Assembly (NCBI GenBank): GCA_963931445.1
Contig: OZ007016.1
Coordinates: forward strand, 248,001 to 312,000
DNA from: CALXVA01 sp944393025
GTDB lineage: Bacteria; Bacillota; Clostridia; TANB77; CAG-508
Direction of reading: 5' to 3'
DNA: 64,000 bases
Below the pieces are notes generated by a model that was not told where the DNA came from, made no database searches, and saw only the letters and a list, made by a program, of their open reading frames with translations. This document shows, one piece after another, positions 43,919 to 51,889 of the stretch. Every line of letters begins with the position of its first letter. The first letter of the stretch is position 1. Both the position numbers and the translations under genes were made by a program.

Positions 43919-44097
43919 TCTTAATAATTTAGGAGGGAAAAAATGAACATCCGGACAAGAAGATTTATCAGAACTGTAGTGTGGATTATCATTCCTGTAA
44001 ATGTCAAGTGAAAAATGTACTTTTTTTCCAGTTTCAAAAATGTACGAAAATTCCAGTTTTAAATATATACTTAGAGGGGAAAATCCCCTCTAAAATT

Positions 44098-44271
44098 TTA
44101 GAAAAAATTTTCTTCTCTATAATCCTTTTCTAGCATAACATCTTTTTTATTACAATGATATGCTAAATAATGTAATTCATTTATAATTTCTTCTTTTGTA
44201 AGTTTTCGTCCTAATTCTGTTATTCTATCTATTGCTACATCTACATATATTATCATTTCTCTCACTGTCAT
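44098..44271 (-). CDS. Small accessory reading frame in the IS21 element
   Basis: ATG 44271 follows AAGGAAGGTG, which lies in the 3' end of istB, and the frame gives 57 residues (MTVREMIIYVDVAIDRITEL...). It is helical and charged, and starts just after the istB stop. Standard IS21 elements carry only istA and istB, so this is either a lineage-specific third gene or a chance frame. Its ribosome binding site and coupling make the former somewhat more likely. Confidence 0.45.
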   Translation of the reverse strand: MTVREMIIYVDVAIDRITELGRKLTKEEIINELHYLAYHCNKKDVMLEKDYREENFF

Positions 44272-44272
44272 C

Positions 44273-45043
44273 TTATACACCTTCCTTTTCTATATTTCTT
44301 TGCATCTCCACATTTCTATCTTTTATTCTATATGATTGTCCTTTAATTTTTATTATGTGACTGTGGTGCACTAATCTATCTATTATTGCTGCTGTCACTA
44401 CGGAATCTCCAAATATATCTGACCACTTGCTAAATACCTGATTTGTTGTTAATATTGTTGACTTCTTTTCATATCTTTTATTTATTAATTGAAAAAACAA
44501 ATATGCTCCTTCTTTCGTTATCGGTAAATACCCTATTTCATCAATTATCAGCAATTTATATTTACAAAAATATTTTATTTTTATATCTGCTCTATTTTCA
44601 GAATTAGCTTGTACTAATTGATTTATTAAATCATTAAAAGTTATGTAATATGTGCTAATCCTTCGTTTCGCTGCTGCCATTCCAATTCCAACCGCTAAAT
44701 GTGTTTTTCCAACTCCACTTGTTCCTACAAATATTATATTTTCACTCTTCTCCATAAATCTTAATGTTTCTAAATCATAAAGTTCAGTTTTATCTACACT
44801 AGGCTGATAACTAAAATCAAAATCATCTAATGTCTTTTCAAATGGAAATGCAGACACTTTTATATTTACTTTTGCAGCTCTTTCAGTTTGATATTTAATT
44901 TCTTCTTTTGTTAAATCATACAACATTTCTGTAAATGAAATATTTTTGTCTTTCATCTCATCTAAATATCCAGGTAACATATTTTTTATATTATCTAATT
45001 TTAAAATTTCTAAATTATCTATTAAATCTGTATACATACTCAT
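44273..45043 (-). CDS. istB: IS21 transposition helper ATPase IstB
   Basis: This 256-residue AAA+ protein is of the DnaC/DnaA-like IstB family. Walker A reads VGTSGVGKTHLAVGIG, Walker B LLIIDEIGYLP, and sensor regions include STILTTNQVFSKW. IstB assembles on DNA, bends it and stimulates the IstA transposase at the chosen target. The length is normal. Start ATG 45043 has GAGGAAAG. It lies 12 bases downstream of istA on the minus strand. Confidence 0.95.
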   Translation of the reverse strand: MSMYTDLIDNLEILKLDNIKNMLPGYLDEMKDKNISFTEMLYDLTKEEIKYQTERAAKVNIKVSAFPFEKTLDDFDFSYQPSVDKTELYDLETLRFMEKSENIIFVGTSGVGKTHLAVGIGMAAAKRRISTYYITFNDLINQLVQANSENRADIKIKYFCKYKLLIIDEIGYLPITKEGAYLFFQLINKRYEKKSTILTTNQVFSKWSDIFGDSVVTAAIIDRLVHHSHIIKIKGQSYRIKDRNVEMQRNIEKEGV

Positions 45044-45055
45044 ATTTCTTTCCTC

Positions 45056-46267
45056 CTACAATTCGTCATAATCACTCAAATGATTATTTACAAACTCTTC
45101 AATTTCATTATCTTTGTAGCCTTTTAAGGCATCAGACTTTAATATATCCACTATATGTTCTTTATGATAATTTAAAAATTTTTTACTCTTTTTATGTTTT
45201 GTTATTAAATTTGTTATATAATATATATGGATATATTCATCAGTTTCTTTTACAGAGACTGATTTGCCTATTAGGTATGTCGGAACGGAGTATTTTTGCC
45301 CTTTATATGTAATCATAGATTCTTTGGATACTTTATATTCCTTTGGCGAGGTTGTGTAAGCATTCAATACTTCTTGATTCGGTAAAGGCAATAAATACTT
45401 TGTTTCTTTTTCTAATCTTTCTATTGGTTTCATATTTGTTCCTTGAGATATTTCATTATTGATTTCTTTCATGAACATTTTTACTATTTTTTCTAATTCT
45501 TCATATGTCTCGAATTCATGATTATATACTTGAAGTCTATCAACTAGTTTTGCTAAGGACTCTACTTTCCCTTTTGTTTGTGGTCTATATATTCTACAAG
45601 TTATTGGGTTAAATCCAATGTCTTTAGAATACTGTACAAATTTCGTATTTAATTTAACATTTCCAATTCTACTATTTGCTCTATCTACTACTGTTGCCAT
45701 ATTATCAAAGACAATTTCTTTTGGTACTCCTCCAAAATATTTAAAGGCCTCATTCATACATTTAAATAGAGTTTTTTGGGTTTTATCTGATGTTAACTTT
45801 ACAAATTTTGTTCGAGAATATCCTAATACCATTAGAAAAATATTTACTTCAAAAAGTTCTCCATGTTTTGAAATCATCTTTAGATTTTCCTTCCAATCCA
45901 CTTGTGCTTGAAGTCCTGGGGCTGTTTCAAATCTTATTGTCGCCTTTTTTATTTGTTCCTCTTTATGTTTTTGAACAAAATCTGCAACTAACGAATATGA
46001 ACCTGTATATCCATCTTTTTGGATAAATTTAAATATTGCCATACTTGTACATCCTATTTCTAATTTAGATATTATTGTTTCTTTAAATTTATCTAATTTA
46101 GATTTTTTCAAAATTTTTCTTTTCTTTTTAAGCTCATATCCTTCCAAATATCTCTTTACAGTTCTAGGATCACATCCCATAATTCTTGCCATTGCTGCTT
46201 TACTCATAGTTTCTTTTTCACCTCCTCTTAGAAATATATTAATTTCATTAAGTACATCTTGTCTCAT
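45056..46267 (-). CDS. istA: IS21 transposase IstA
   Basis: The start is taken at ATG 46267, after AAAGGTGAT. An earlier ATG at 46306 has no site. The protein of about 403 residues has an N-terminal HTH (MSKAAMARIMGCDPRTVKRYL), then an RNase-H-like integrase core with the DDE acids in QVDWKENL, VFDNMATVV and GKVESLAKL, and a C-terminal beta domain. It performs strand transfer with IstB. Both IS genes are undamaged. Confidence 0.95.
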   Translation of the reverse strand: MRQDVLNEINIFLRGGEKETMSKAAMARIMGCDPRTVKRYLEGYELKKKRKILKKSKLDKFKETIISKLEIGCTSMAIFKFIQKDGYTGSYSLVADFVQKHKEEQIKKATIRFETAPGLQAQVDWKENLKMISKHGELFEVNIFLMVLGYSRTKFVKLTSDKTQKTLFKCMNEAFKYFGGVPKEIVFDNMATVVDRANSRIGNVKLNTKFVQYSKDIGFNPITCRIYRPQTKGKVESLAKLVDRLQVYNHEFETYEELEKIVKMFMKEINNEISQGTNMKPIERLEKETKYLLPLPNQEVLNAYTTSPKEYKVSKESMITYKGQKYSVPTYLIGKSVSVKETDEYIHIYYITNLITKHKKSKKFLNYHKEHIVDILKSDALKGYKDNEIEEFVNNHLSDYDEL

Positions 46268-46770
46268 AATATCACCTTTCCTTTCTATTGAGACAATTAG
46301 CATCATTTACATATACTAATTGATGTACTTATATTTTACCAATTCTTACCTATTAAGGCAAAAGAAAAAATGTAGGTTTTCCTACATTTTTATGTTGGAA
46401 AAAAACTACATTTTTATTATCTCATAAACAATTCCAGCAATTTCAAGCTTTTTTGCAGGCCTTTGGTTTGCAAGCTTTGGCCCCACCAATGCCAAAATTG
46501 CAATTTTGGCAGCAATATTGTTAATTTGCGCAGGTGAAGCAGCAATTGAGCAAAGCGTAAGCACTGCAATTGGAGTTGCTTTTTGGACATTGGAGCTGGC
46601 AACAGGATGGCTATTTGCAAACATTCTAAATGGAATGTTTGACAACATTCCAACATGGGAATATGTACTTTACATACTCGGATTTGTTGTAATGCTCCTG
46701 CTTACAGTTGGCTATGCAAAGGAAATGTTAAAGGATGTACACAAACGCTAACCTTAATAAGGAAAGCAAG

Positions 46771-46798
46771 AATGGTGGCTATTTCGGTAGTCACCATT
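46771..46798 (+). terminator. Hairpin after the split membrane gene
   Basis: AATGGTGGCT (46771-46780) and AGTCACCATT (46789-46798) pair through one G-U. Beyond it, to 46989, the DNA is AT-rich with repeats of ATTACAAAAAT and no gene. Confidence 0.6.
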
Positions 46799-46989
46799 TA
46801 ATATTACAAAAATATTACAAAAATATGATATTTTTATTACAAATATACATATATAGAAAAAATATGATATCATAAAAAATATAAACAAAGTAAGAAAATG
46901 AGGTTAATATTATTTTAGTATATTTTTATGCGATAAAAAGTGTTGAAAAATGAATAAATATATATTATAATAATATAAGAGGTAAAAAA

Positions 46990-47364
46990 ATGAAAAAAAA
47001 TCTAGTATTAAAATTAGTATTTATAATATTAATTATTTTAATATGTTTTAGCCCTATAATAAAAGCAGACATACCAACAACTATAGATCCAGGAGGTTGG
47101 GAACCATCTGAATTGAATCCATCTGATGTGGATGAAGTGATAGGAATTGCAGCTATAATAATAAGTGGAATAAGGGCATTTGGAATAATAGTTTCAGTTG
47201 TTGTATTAATGATAATGGGAATAAAATATATGACAGGAAGTATAGAAGAAAAAGCGGAATATAAAAAGACTATGATACCATATTTATTGGGTGTATTTAT
47301 ATTTTTTGGATTAAGTCAACTTTTACCAATAATTATAGATGTAGTTCCAAAAGTACTTGAATAG
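46990..47364 (+). CDS. VirB2/TrbC-like pilin 1
   Basis: This 124-residue protein has a signal peptide (to about residue 26), a short outside segment and two transmembrane helices around a short polar turn: VIGIAAIIISGIRAFGIIVSVV and TMIPYLLGVFIFFGLSQL, with IKYMTGSIEEKAEYKK between. This is the layout of VirB2/TrbC-type pilins of type IV secretion systems. The IKYMTGS..EKAEYKK turn is shared with the next two genes, so all three are paralogues. It is the first gene of the secretion cluster. Confidence 0.82.
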   Translation: MKKNLVLKLVFIILIILICFSPIIKADIPTTIDPGGWEPSELNPSDVDEVIGIAAIIISGIRAFGIIVSVVVLMIMGIKYMTGSIEEKAEYKKTMIPYLLGVFIFFGLSQLLPIIIDVVPKVLE

Positions 47365-47373
47365 GAGATATAT

Positions 47374-47805
47374 ATGAAAACAAAGAGGATGATTATTAGA
47401 TTTATAATAATATTATTAATATTCTTTATAATATTATCAAATTTAAATACTGCAATAGGAATAGAATTAGTTGATGAAAATATAAAAATAGCAGTTACTC
47501 CTGAAAAAATAACAGAAGGCGCAAAAGATTTTATTCAATCTGGAACTACGAAAGAAAACCCACTAGATATAGATAATCTTAAAAATGTTTCAGATGTTGT
47601 ATATAATATATTATTAACTGTAGGTATTATAGTAGCAGTTATAATGGGACTTATAATAGGAATAAAATATATGACAGGAAGTGTATCACAAAAAGCAGAA
47701 ACCAAAGAATTACTTACACCATATATAGTTGGATGTGTAATAATATTTGGAGCATTTATAATTTGGAAAATAGTTGTAGAATTATTAAACCAAACTCAAC
47801 AATAA
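47374..47805 (+). CDS. VirB2/TrbC-like pilin 2
   Basis: This 143-residue paralogue of its neighbours has a signal peptide, a longer mature N-terminus (about 60 residues), then NILLTVGIIVAVIMGLIIGI, the turn KYMTGSVSQKAETKE and a second helix YIVGCVIIFGAFIIWKIV. It lies 9 bases after pilin 1. The longer N-terminus suggests a different surface or a minor subunit role. Confidence 0.8.
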   Translation: MKTKRMIIRFIIILLIFFIILSNLNTAIGIELVDENIKIAVTPEKITEGAKDFIQSGTTKENPLDIDNLKNVSDVVYNILLTVGIIVAVIMGLIIGIKYMTGSVSQKAETKELLTPYIVGCVIIFGAFIIWKIVVELLNQTQQ

Positions 47806-47871
47806 AGATTTTAAAATTATCTCAAATATAGAGATATTTATATAAAAGATATAATAAAAAAGGAGGAAAAA

Positions 47872-48252
47872 ATGAAAAAACTTAGTAAAATATTATCAAT
47901 AATTTTATTTGTAGCAATTATTATGACAATGTTTACTACTATAGTAAGAGCAGATGAAGATTCAACTGGAACAGTAGATTCTTTATTTAGTGGAGGTTCT
48001 GCTGATACAACTAGCATAACAGGCGTTGGTGCAAATATTGTTAGTATAATAACAACAATAGGAATTATAGTTGCTGTAGTTGTATTATTGGTTTTAGGTA
48101 TTAAATATATGATGGGTAGTGCATCAGAAAAAGCAGAATACAAAAAAACAATGATACCATATTTAATTGGAGCATTACTAATATTTGGAGCATCAGCAAT
48201 AGCAAAAGCTGTAATTGCTGTATCTGAATCAATAACTACAACAGGTGGCTAG
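47872..48252 (+). CDS. VirB2/TrbC-like pilin 3
   Basis: This 126-residue third paralogue has a signal peptide ending near ADEDST, a Ser/Thr/Gly-rich segment, and helices TTIGIIVAVVVLLVLGI and TMIPYLIGALLIFGASAIAKAV around KYMMGSASEKAEYKK. It has the strongest ribosome binding site of the three (AAAGGAGG), suggesting that it may be the major subunit. A hairpin (AAGTGCAT/ATGCACTT near 48294-48315) follows, so the pilin genes may be transcribed more strongly than those downstream. Confidence 0.8.
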   Translation: MKKLSKILSIILFVAIIMTMFTTIVRADEDSTGTVDSLFSGGSADTTSITGVGANIVSIITTIGIIVAVVVLLVLGIKYMMGSASEKAEYKKTMIPYLIGALLIFGASAIAKAVIAVSESITTTGG

Positions 48253-48392
48253 AATATTACAATCGTATTACAAAAATATTACAATTATATTAAAAGTGCA
48301 TTTTTATGCACTTTTTTTTGTTTTTTTGTATCTTTTTGAAAAAATGTTTGATATAATAAAATATAGATAGGTATAAGCAAAGGAGGAAACAA

Positions 48393-48740
48393 ATGGGAAC
48401 ATATAATTTGCCAAGGAGTGTAAAAGGAGAAGGAAGAATTCTTTTTATATTTACTGGAAAAAGTATGATATTTACAGTAATAGCTGGAGCATTTGGATTA
48501 ATATTTTATTTTATATTTTCACTATTCGGATTAAAAATGGTAGGATTAATTATAACTTTAGTATTTGCTCTAATTGGATTTATAATAGGAACATTTAAAA
48601 TGCCAGATATATCAAAATTTAAATTTACTCAAAAGACTGGTGGAGAAAATATAGATGATATAATTAAAAGAGCTATAAAATTTAAAACAAAAGGAAAAAA
48701 GATATATATATACAAGGAGGAAGAAAATAAAGATGAGTGA
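48393..48740 (+). CDS. PrgI/VirB3-like protein
   Basis: This 115-residue protein opens with TYNLPRSVKGEGRILFIFTGKS, the PrgI-family start, has two transmembrane helices (IFTVIAGAFGLIFYFIFSLF and MVGLIITLVFALIGFIIG) and a short C-terminal tail. PrgI proteins take the place of VirB3 in Gram-positive type IV systems and sit next to VirB4, as here. The last codons overlap the start of the next gene by 8 bases. Confidence 0.85.
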   Translation: MGTYNLPRSVKGEGRILFIFTGKSMIFTVIAGAFGLIFYFIFSLFGLKMVGLIITLVFALIGFIIGTFKMPDISKFKFTQKTGGENIDDIIKRAIKFKTKGKKIYIYKEEENKDE

Positions 48741-49950
48741 TTTAAATAGTTTAAGATCGATATTAACAATAATTATGGTAATAATTATTATATTAATATT
48801 TATATTACTTATAGTGTATTTATCATCAAAAAGTAAAAAGGTTAAAAAAGAAAAAAATAGAAATAACTCAGTAGAGGCTAAAGATAATACAATTAAATCA
48901 AAAACTTTTGCAGTTGAATCAGTTATGGATTTTATGGAATTTGATAAGATTGCAGATAATATGATAATGACTAAAAATGGAATAAAATATATAATGGTTA
49001 TAGAATGCCAAGGTATAAATTATGATTTAATGTCAGCAGTTGAAAAGAATTCTGTAGAAGAGGGATTTATACAATTTTTAAACACAATAAGATATCCAAT
49101 ACAAATTTATGTACAAACAAGAACTATAAATCTTGAATCAAGTTTACAAACATATAAAGACAAATTAAAGGAAATTGAAGATAATTTCCAAAAACAAGAA
49201 ATAAAGTATAGAGAAATGAGAAGCTCTGGCAATTATACAAAAGAAGAGATGGATAAAGTTTACTATGAGTTAACAAAACAAAGGAATCTAACTGAATATG
49301 GAAAAGATATTATTTATACTACAGAGAAAATGAGTTTAAATAAAAATGTATTAAATCAAAAATATTATGTTATAGTACCATATTACCCTGAAGAATTAGG
49401 CCAAAACGATTTTGATAAAGAAGAAATACAGAATTTAGCCTTTTCAGAATTATATACAAGATGCCAATCAATTATAGCAACACTTGCAGGATGTGAAGTT
49501 TTTGGGAAAATACTAAATTCAAATGAATTAGCAGAGTTATTATATGTCGCATATAACAGAGATGAACAAGAAGTATATGGATTAGAAAAAGCATTAAATG
49601 CAAGATTTGATGAACTTTATTCAACAGCACCAGATGTACTTGATAAAAAAATGGAAACATTAAACAGAAAAATTGAAGAAGAAGCATTTAATAAGGCTAG
49701 CCAAAAAGTACAGGAAGCACAATCTGCAAAAGAAAGAGCACTAAAAAGAAAAGAAAATAATATGGATAATTTAATAGATAATTTAGCAAAACTAATTGTA
49801 GAAAAAAATGCTCAAGCAGTAGGTTATGATGTCGCACAAGAAGCAATAAAAAGTATAGAAAATGATAAAAAAATAAAGGAAAGTGAAGGAGGTACAGAAG
49901 ATAATGTCAAAGAAAAAACAAAAAGAAGAAGAACAACAAAGACAGCTTAA
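48733..49950 (+). CDS. Membrane-anchored VirB4 N-terminal-like protein (TraC-type)
   Basis: This 405-residue protein has one N-terminal transmembrane helix (ILTIIMVIIIILIFILLIVYL), then a domain whose pattern (MIMTKNGIKYIMVIECQGINYDLMSAVEK, FLNTIRYPIQIYVQTRTINL) resembles the N-terminal half of TraC/VirB4 proteins, a coiled-coil region and an acidic-to-basic tail. It has no Walker motifs. The ATPase half is the next gene, which overlaps this one by 47 bases. VirB4 thus appears split into a membrane anchor module and a motor module. Confidence 0.7.
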   Translation: MSDLNSLRSILTIIMVIIIILIFILLIVYLSSKSKKVKKEKNRNNSVEAKDNTIKSKTFAVESVMDFMEFDKIADNMIMTKNGIKYIMVIECQGINYDLMSAVEKNSVEEGFIQFLNTIRYPIQIYVQTRTINLESSLQTYKDKLKEIEDNFQKQEIKYREMRSSGNYTKEEMDKVYYELTKQRNLTEYGKDIIYTTEKMSLNKNVLNQKYYVIVPYYPEELGQNDFDKEEIQNLAFSELYTRCQSIIATLAGCEVFGKILNSNELAELLYVAYNRDEQEVYGLEKALNARFDELYSTAPDVLDKKMETLNRKIEEEAFNKASQKVQEAQSAKERALKRKENNMDNLIDNLAKLIVEKNAQAVGYDVAQEAIKSIENDKKIKESEGGTEDNVKEKTKRRRTTKTA

Positions 49951-51880
49951 TGATTATACAAGACCAGGCGAGTATGAAATATTAAAGAAAAAGACTATTA
50001 AAGATTTAATAGCACCTTCTGGAATAGACGCAAGTAACATAGACCATTTAGAAATAATTTCAAATGTTACAAGATTTGCAAGAAGTTTCTTTGTATCAAC
50101 GCTTCCTAGAATGTGTACTTTTCCAGAATTATTTAGAGATATGTATTTATTTGGAGATATAAATACATCAATATACATAAATCCAGTTCCAGAATCTAAA
50201 TCTCAAAATGAGTTAAATAGAGTAATTAATGAACTAGAAACAGAAAGAATTGTGGCAGCAGATAGAGGAAATATAAATAGAGAAAGTGATTTAGGACAAA
50301 AAAGGCTAGAAGCAGAAGAACTTAGAGATGAAATCGCAGCGGGTTTTAATAAACTTTATGAAGCTTCAATCGTATCAACATTATTTGCATATAGTTTAGA
50401 GGATTTAGATAGATTTACAAAACTTTTAGCAACAGAAATGTCTAAATCATTAGTTGGAATAAAAAGTGCATGGGGAATGCAAGAAGAAGCATTTAAATCT
50501 AATTTACCATTAATGGATGATAAAATTAAGAAAACACATACATTTGATAGAAGATCAATGGGAACAGTATTTCCATTTACTACATCAGAAGTAGGACATC
50601 CTACAGGAGTTCCACTTGGTATAAATAAACAAACAGGAGTACCAATACTTTTCGATAATTTTCATAATTCACTTACAAATTATAATATGGTTATATTCGC
50701 TAAATCTGGTGCTGGTAAATCAGTAACAATGAAAACTTTAATTTCTAGATCAGCAGTTTTAATGGGTGTACAAAGTTTAGCACTAGATGCAGAAGGTGAA
50801 TATAGTATAGTTGCGGAAAGCTTAGGAGGAATAAATGTAGTTATAAGCCCTACATCAAAAACTGTAATAAATATATTTGATATTGAAACAGAAATTGTAA
50901 AAGATGAAATAACTGGCAGAGATAAAGTTGTACTAAATGTAGAAAATAAAGTAGAAGATGTTACACAAGCTTTACTTACAATGGCAAAAGGAAGTACAAG
51001 AAGTGAAGAAGTAAATGAGTTAACAAAACAAATTATTGCAGAATCAGTTGCAGAAGAATATGCAGCACATGGAATAAATAGTGATCCAAATAGCTTGTTT
51101 GAATCAGCTAATGCTGAATTTAGAGCTAATATGTTAGGAAGAAAGAAAAAAGATATGCCAACAATAGGATCTTGGTATAAAAGAATTCAGAAAAAGGCTG
51201 ATGATAATACAAATCCTGACTATAATTTCCATTATAGCTATTTACTTAAAGTAATGAAACAATATATAAGAGAATATGATGGACAAATGGCATATTTTGA
51301 TGGACAATCTACTTTTGATTTACTAGAAGGAACATTATTTATAAACTTAGATATATCTCAGTTAGAAGAAAAATTTGCAAGACCACTTGCACAACAAATA
51401 TTACTTGAATGGATTTGGGAAAAATATGTTAAGAAAAATAGTGAAGATAGATCTAAAGCTGCTAAAAAAAGAGTACTTGTAGATGAAGCATGGATGTTAT
51501 TACCATTTCCAGAAGCTGTAGATTTCTTAAATACAATGGCAAGGCGTGCAAGAAAGAGAAATGTTTCACTTGCAATAATTTCACAAAGATTTCAAGATTT
51601 TTATGAAAAACCAGAAGCACAAGCGGTACTTACTTCATCAGATACTAAACTATTTTTAGCACAAGATAAATCAGAGATACAATATTTAAAAGAAGTATTT
51701 AAATTAAGCGAAGGAGAAGCAAACTTTTTAGTAACATGCTTAAAAGGAGAAGGTTTACTAAAAGTAGGAGGAGATAGTGCAATAATACAAATTAGACCAA
51801 CTGCAAAAGAATTTGAATTTGTTGAAACAAACTTAAACAAATTAATGCAGAAATCAAGAAAGGTAAACAGTAGATATTAG
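49904..51880 (+). CDS. VirB4-family type IV secretion ATPase
   Basis: The start is taken at ATG 49904, with GGAGG 11 bases upstream. The product of about 658 residues has Walker A KSGAGKS (residues 267-273), Walker B VLVDEAWMLLP (Asp527, Glu528), and the ISQRFQDF sensor region typical of VirB4/TraC motors. It powers pilus assembly and substrate translocation. It overlaps the preceding anchor module in another frame. No VirD4-type coupling ATPase is seen in the window. Confidence 0.92.
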   Translation: MSKKKQKEEEQQRQLNDYTRPGEYEILKKKTIKDLIAPSGIDASNIDHLEIISNVTRFARSFFVSTLPRMCTFPELFRDMYLFGDINTSIYINPVPESKSQNELNRVINELETERIVAADRGNINRESDLGQKRLEAEELRDEIAAGFNKLYEASIVSTLFAYSLEDLDRFTKLLATEMSKSLVGIKSAWGMQEEAFKSNLPLMDDKIKKTHTFDRRSMGTVFPFTTSEVGHPTGVPLGINKQTGVPILFDNFHNSLTNYNMVIFAKSGAGKSVTMKTLISRSAVLMGVQSLALDAEGEYSIVAESLGGINVVISPTSKTVINIFDIETEIVKDEITGRDKVVLNVENKVEDVTQALLTMAKGSTRSEEVNELTKQIIAESVAEEYAAHGINSDPNSLFESANAEFRANMLGRKKKDMPTIGSWYKRIQKKADDNTNPDYNFHYSYLLKVMKQYIREYDGQMAYFDGQSTFDLLEGTLFINLDISQLEEKFARPLAQQILLEWIWEKYVKKNSEDRSKAAKKRVLVDEAWMLLPFPEAVDFLNTMARRARKRNVSLAIISQRFQDFYEKPEAQAVLTSSDTKLFLAQDKSEIQYLKEVFKLSEGEANFLVTCLKGEGLLKVGGDSAIIQIRPTAKEFEFVETNLNKLMQKSRKVNSRY

Positions 51881-51889
51881 GGGGAGAAT

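Larger units (their letters stand above)
43996..46430 (-). mobile_element. IS21-family insertion sequence, complete
   Basis: This 2435-base element has termini starting TGTAAATG at the left and, on the opposite strand, TGTTTATG at the right. Both ends continue with the shared subterminal block AAAAATGTASTTTTTTTCC and a second AAAAATGTAS copy about 5 bases on, the repeated end-binding sites typical of IS21. It carries istA and istB on the minus strand. ATTCC flanks it on both sides (43991-43995, 46431-46435) as a 5-bp target duplication. Intact genes and a perfect duplication suggest a recent, possibly active copy. Confidence 0.93.
43943..46751 (+). pseudogene. Membrane-protein gene split by an IS21-family insertion
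   Basis: The ATG at 43943 has an AGGAGGG site. The frame runs 53 bases to the IS left end at 43996 and resumes at 46436. Removing the IS and one copy of ATTCC restores one frame of 122 codons to TAA at 46751. The product starts MNIRTRRFIRTVVWIIIP, has about three membrane helices (for example AKIAILAAILLICAGEA and YVLYILGFVVMLLLTVGY) and ends basic (KEMLKDVHKR), a positive-inside topology. It uses GC-richer codons (CTG, CTC, GCC, CGC) than its neighbours, and its fourth codon is CGG read without a shift, suggesting recent acquisition. No family is recognised. The hairpin 46771-46798 is its terminator. Confidence 0.8.

Noticed and set aside
43943..46530. A Gln-rich alternative frame across the IS junction (MNIGQEDLSEL, TAG, then CGLSFQQFQ...)
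   Set aside because: It needs both a +1 shift and TAG read-through and then stops, while the plain frame gives 122 codons with sensible membrane topology. The Gln-rich look is a shadow of GCA-rich codons.
46406..46656. Leftward frames opposite the split membrane gene
   Set aside because: They cross the IS boundary at 46430, so cannot be ancestral genes. They arise from the GC-richer coding strand opposite.
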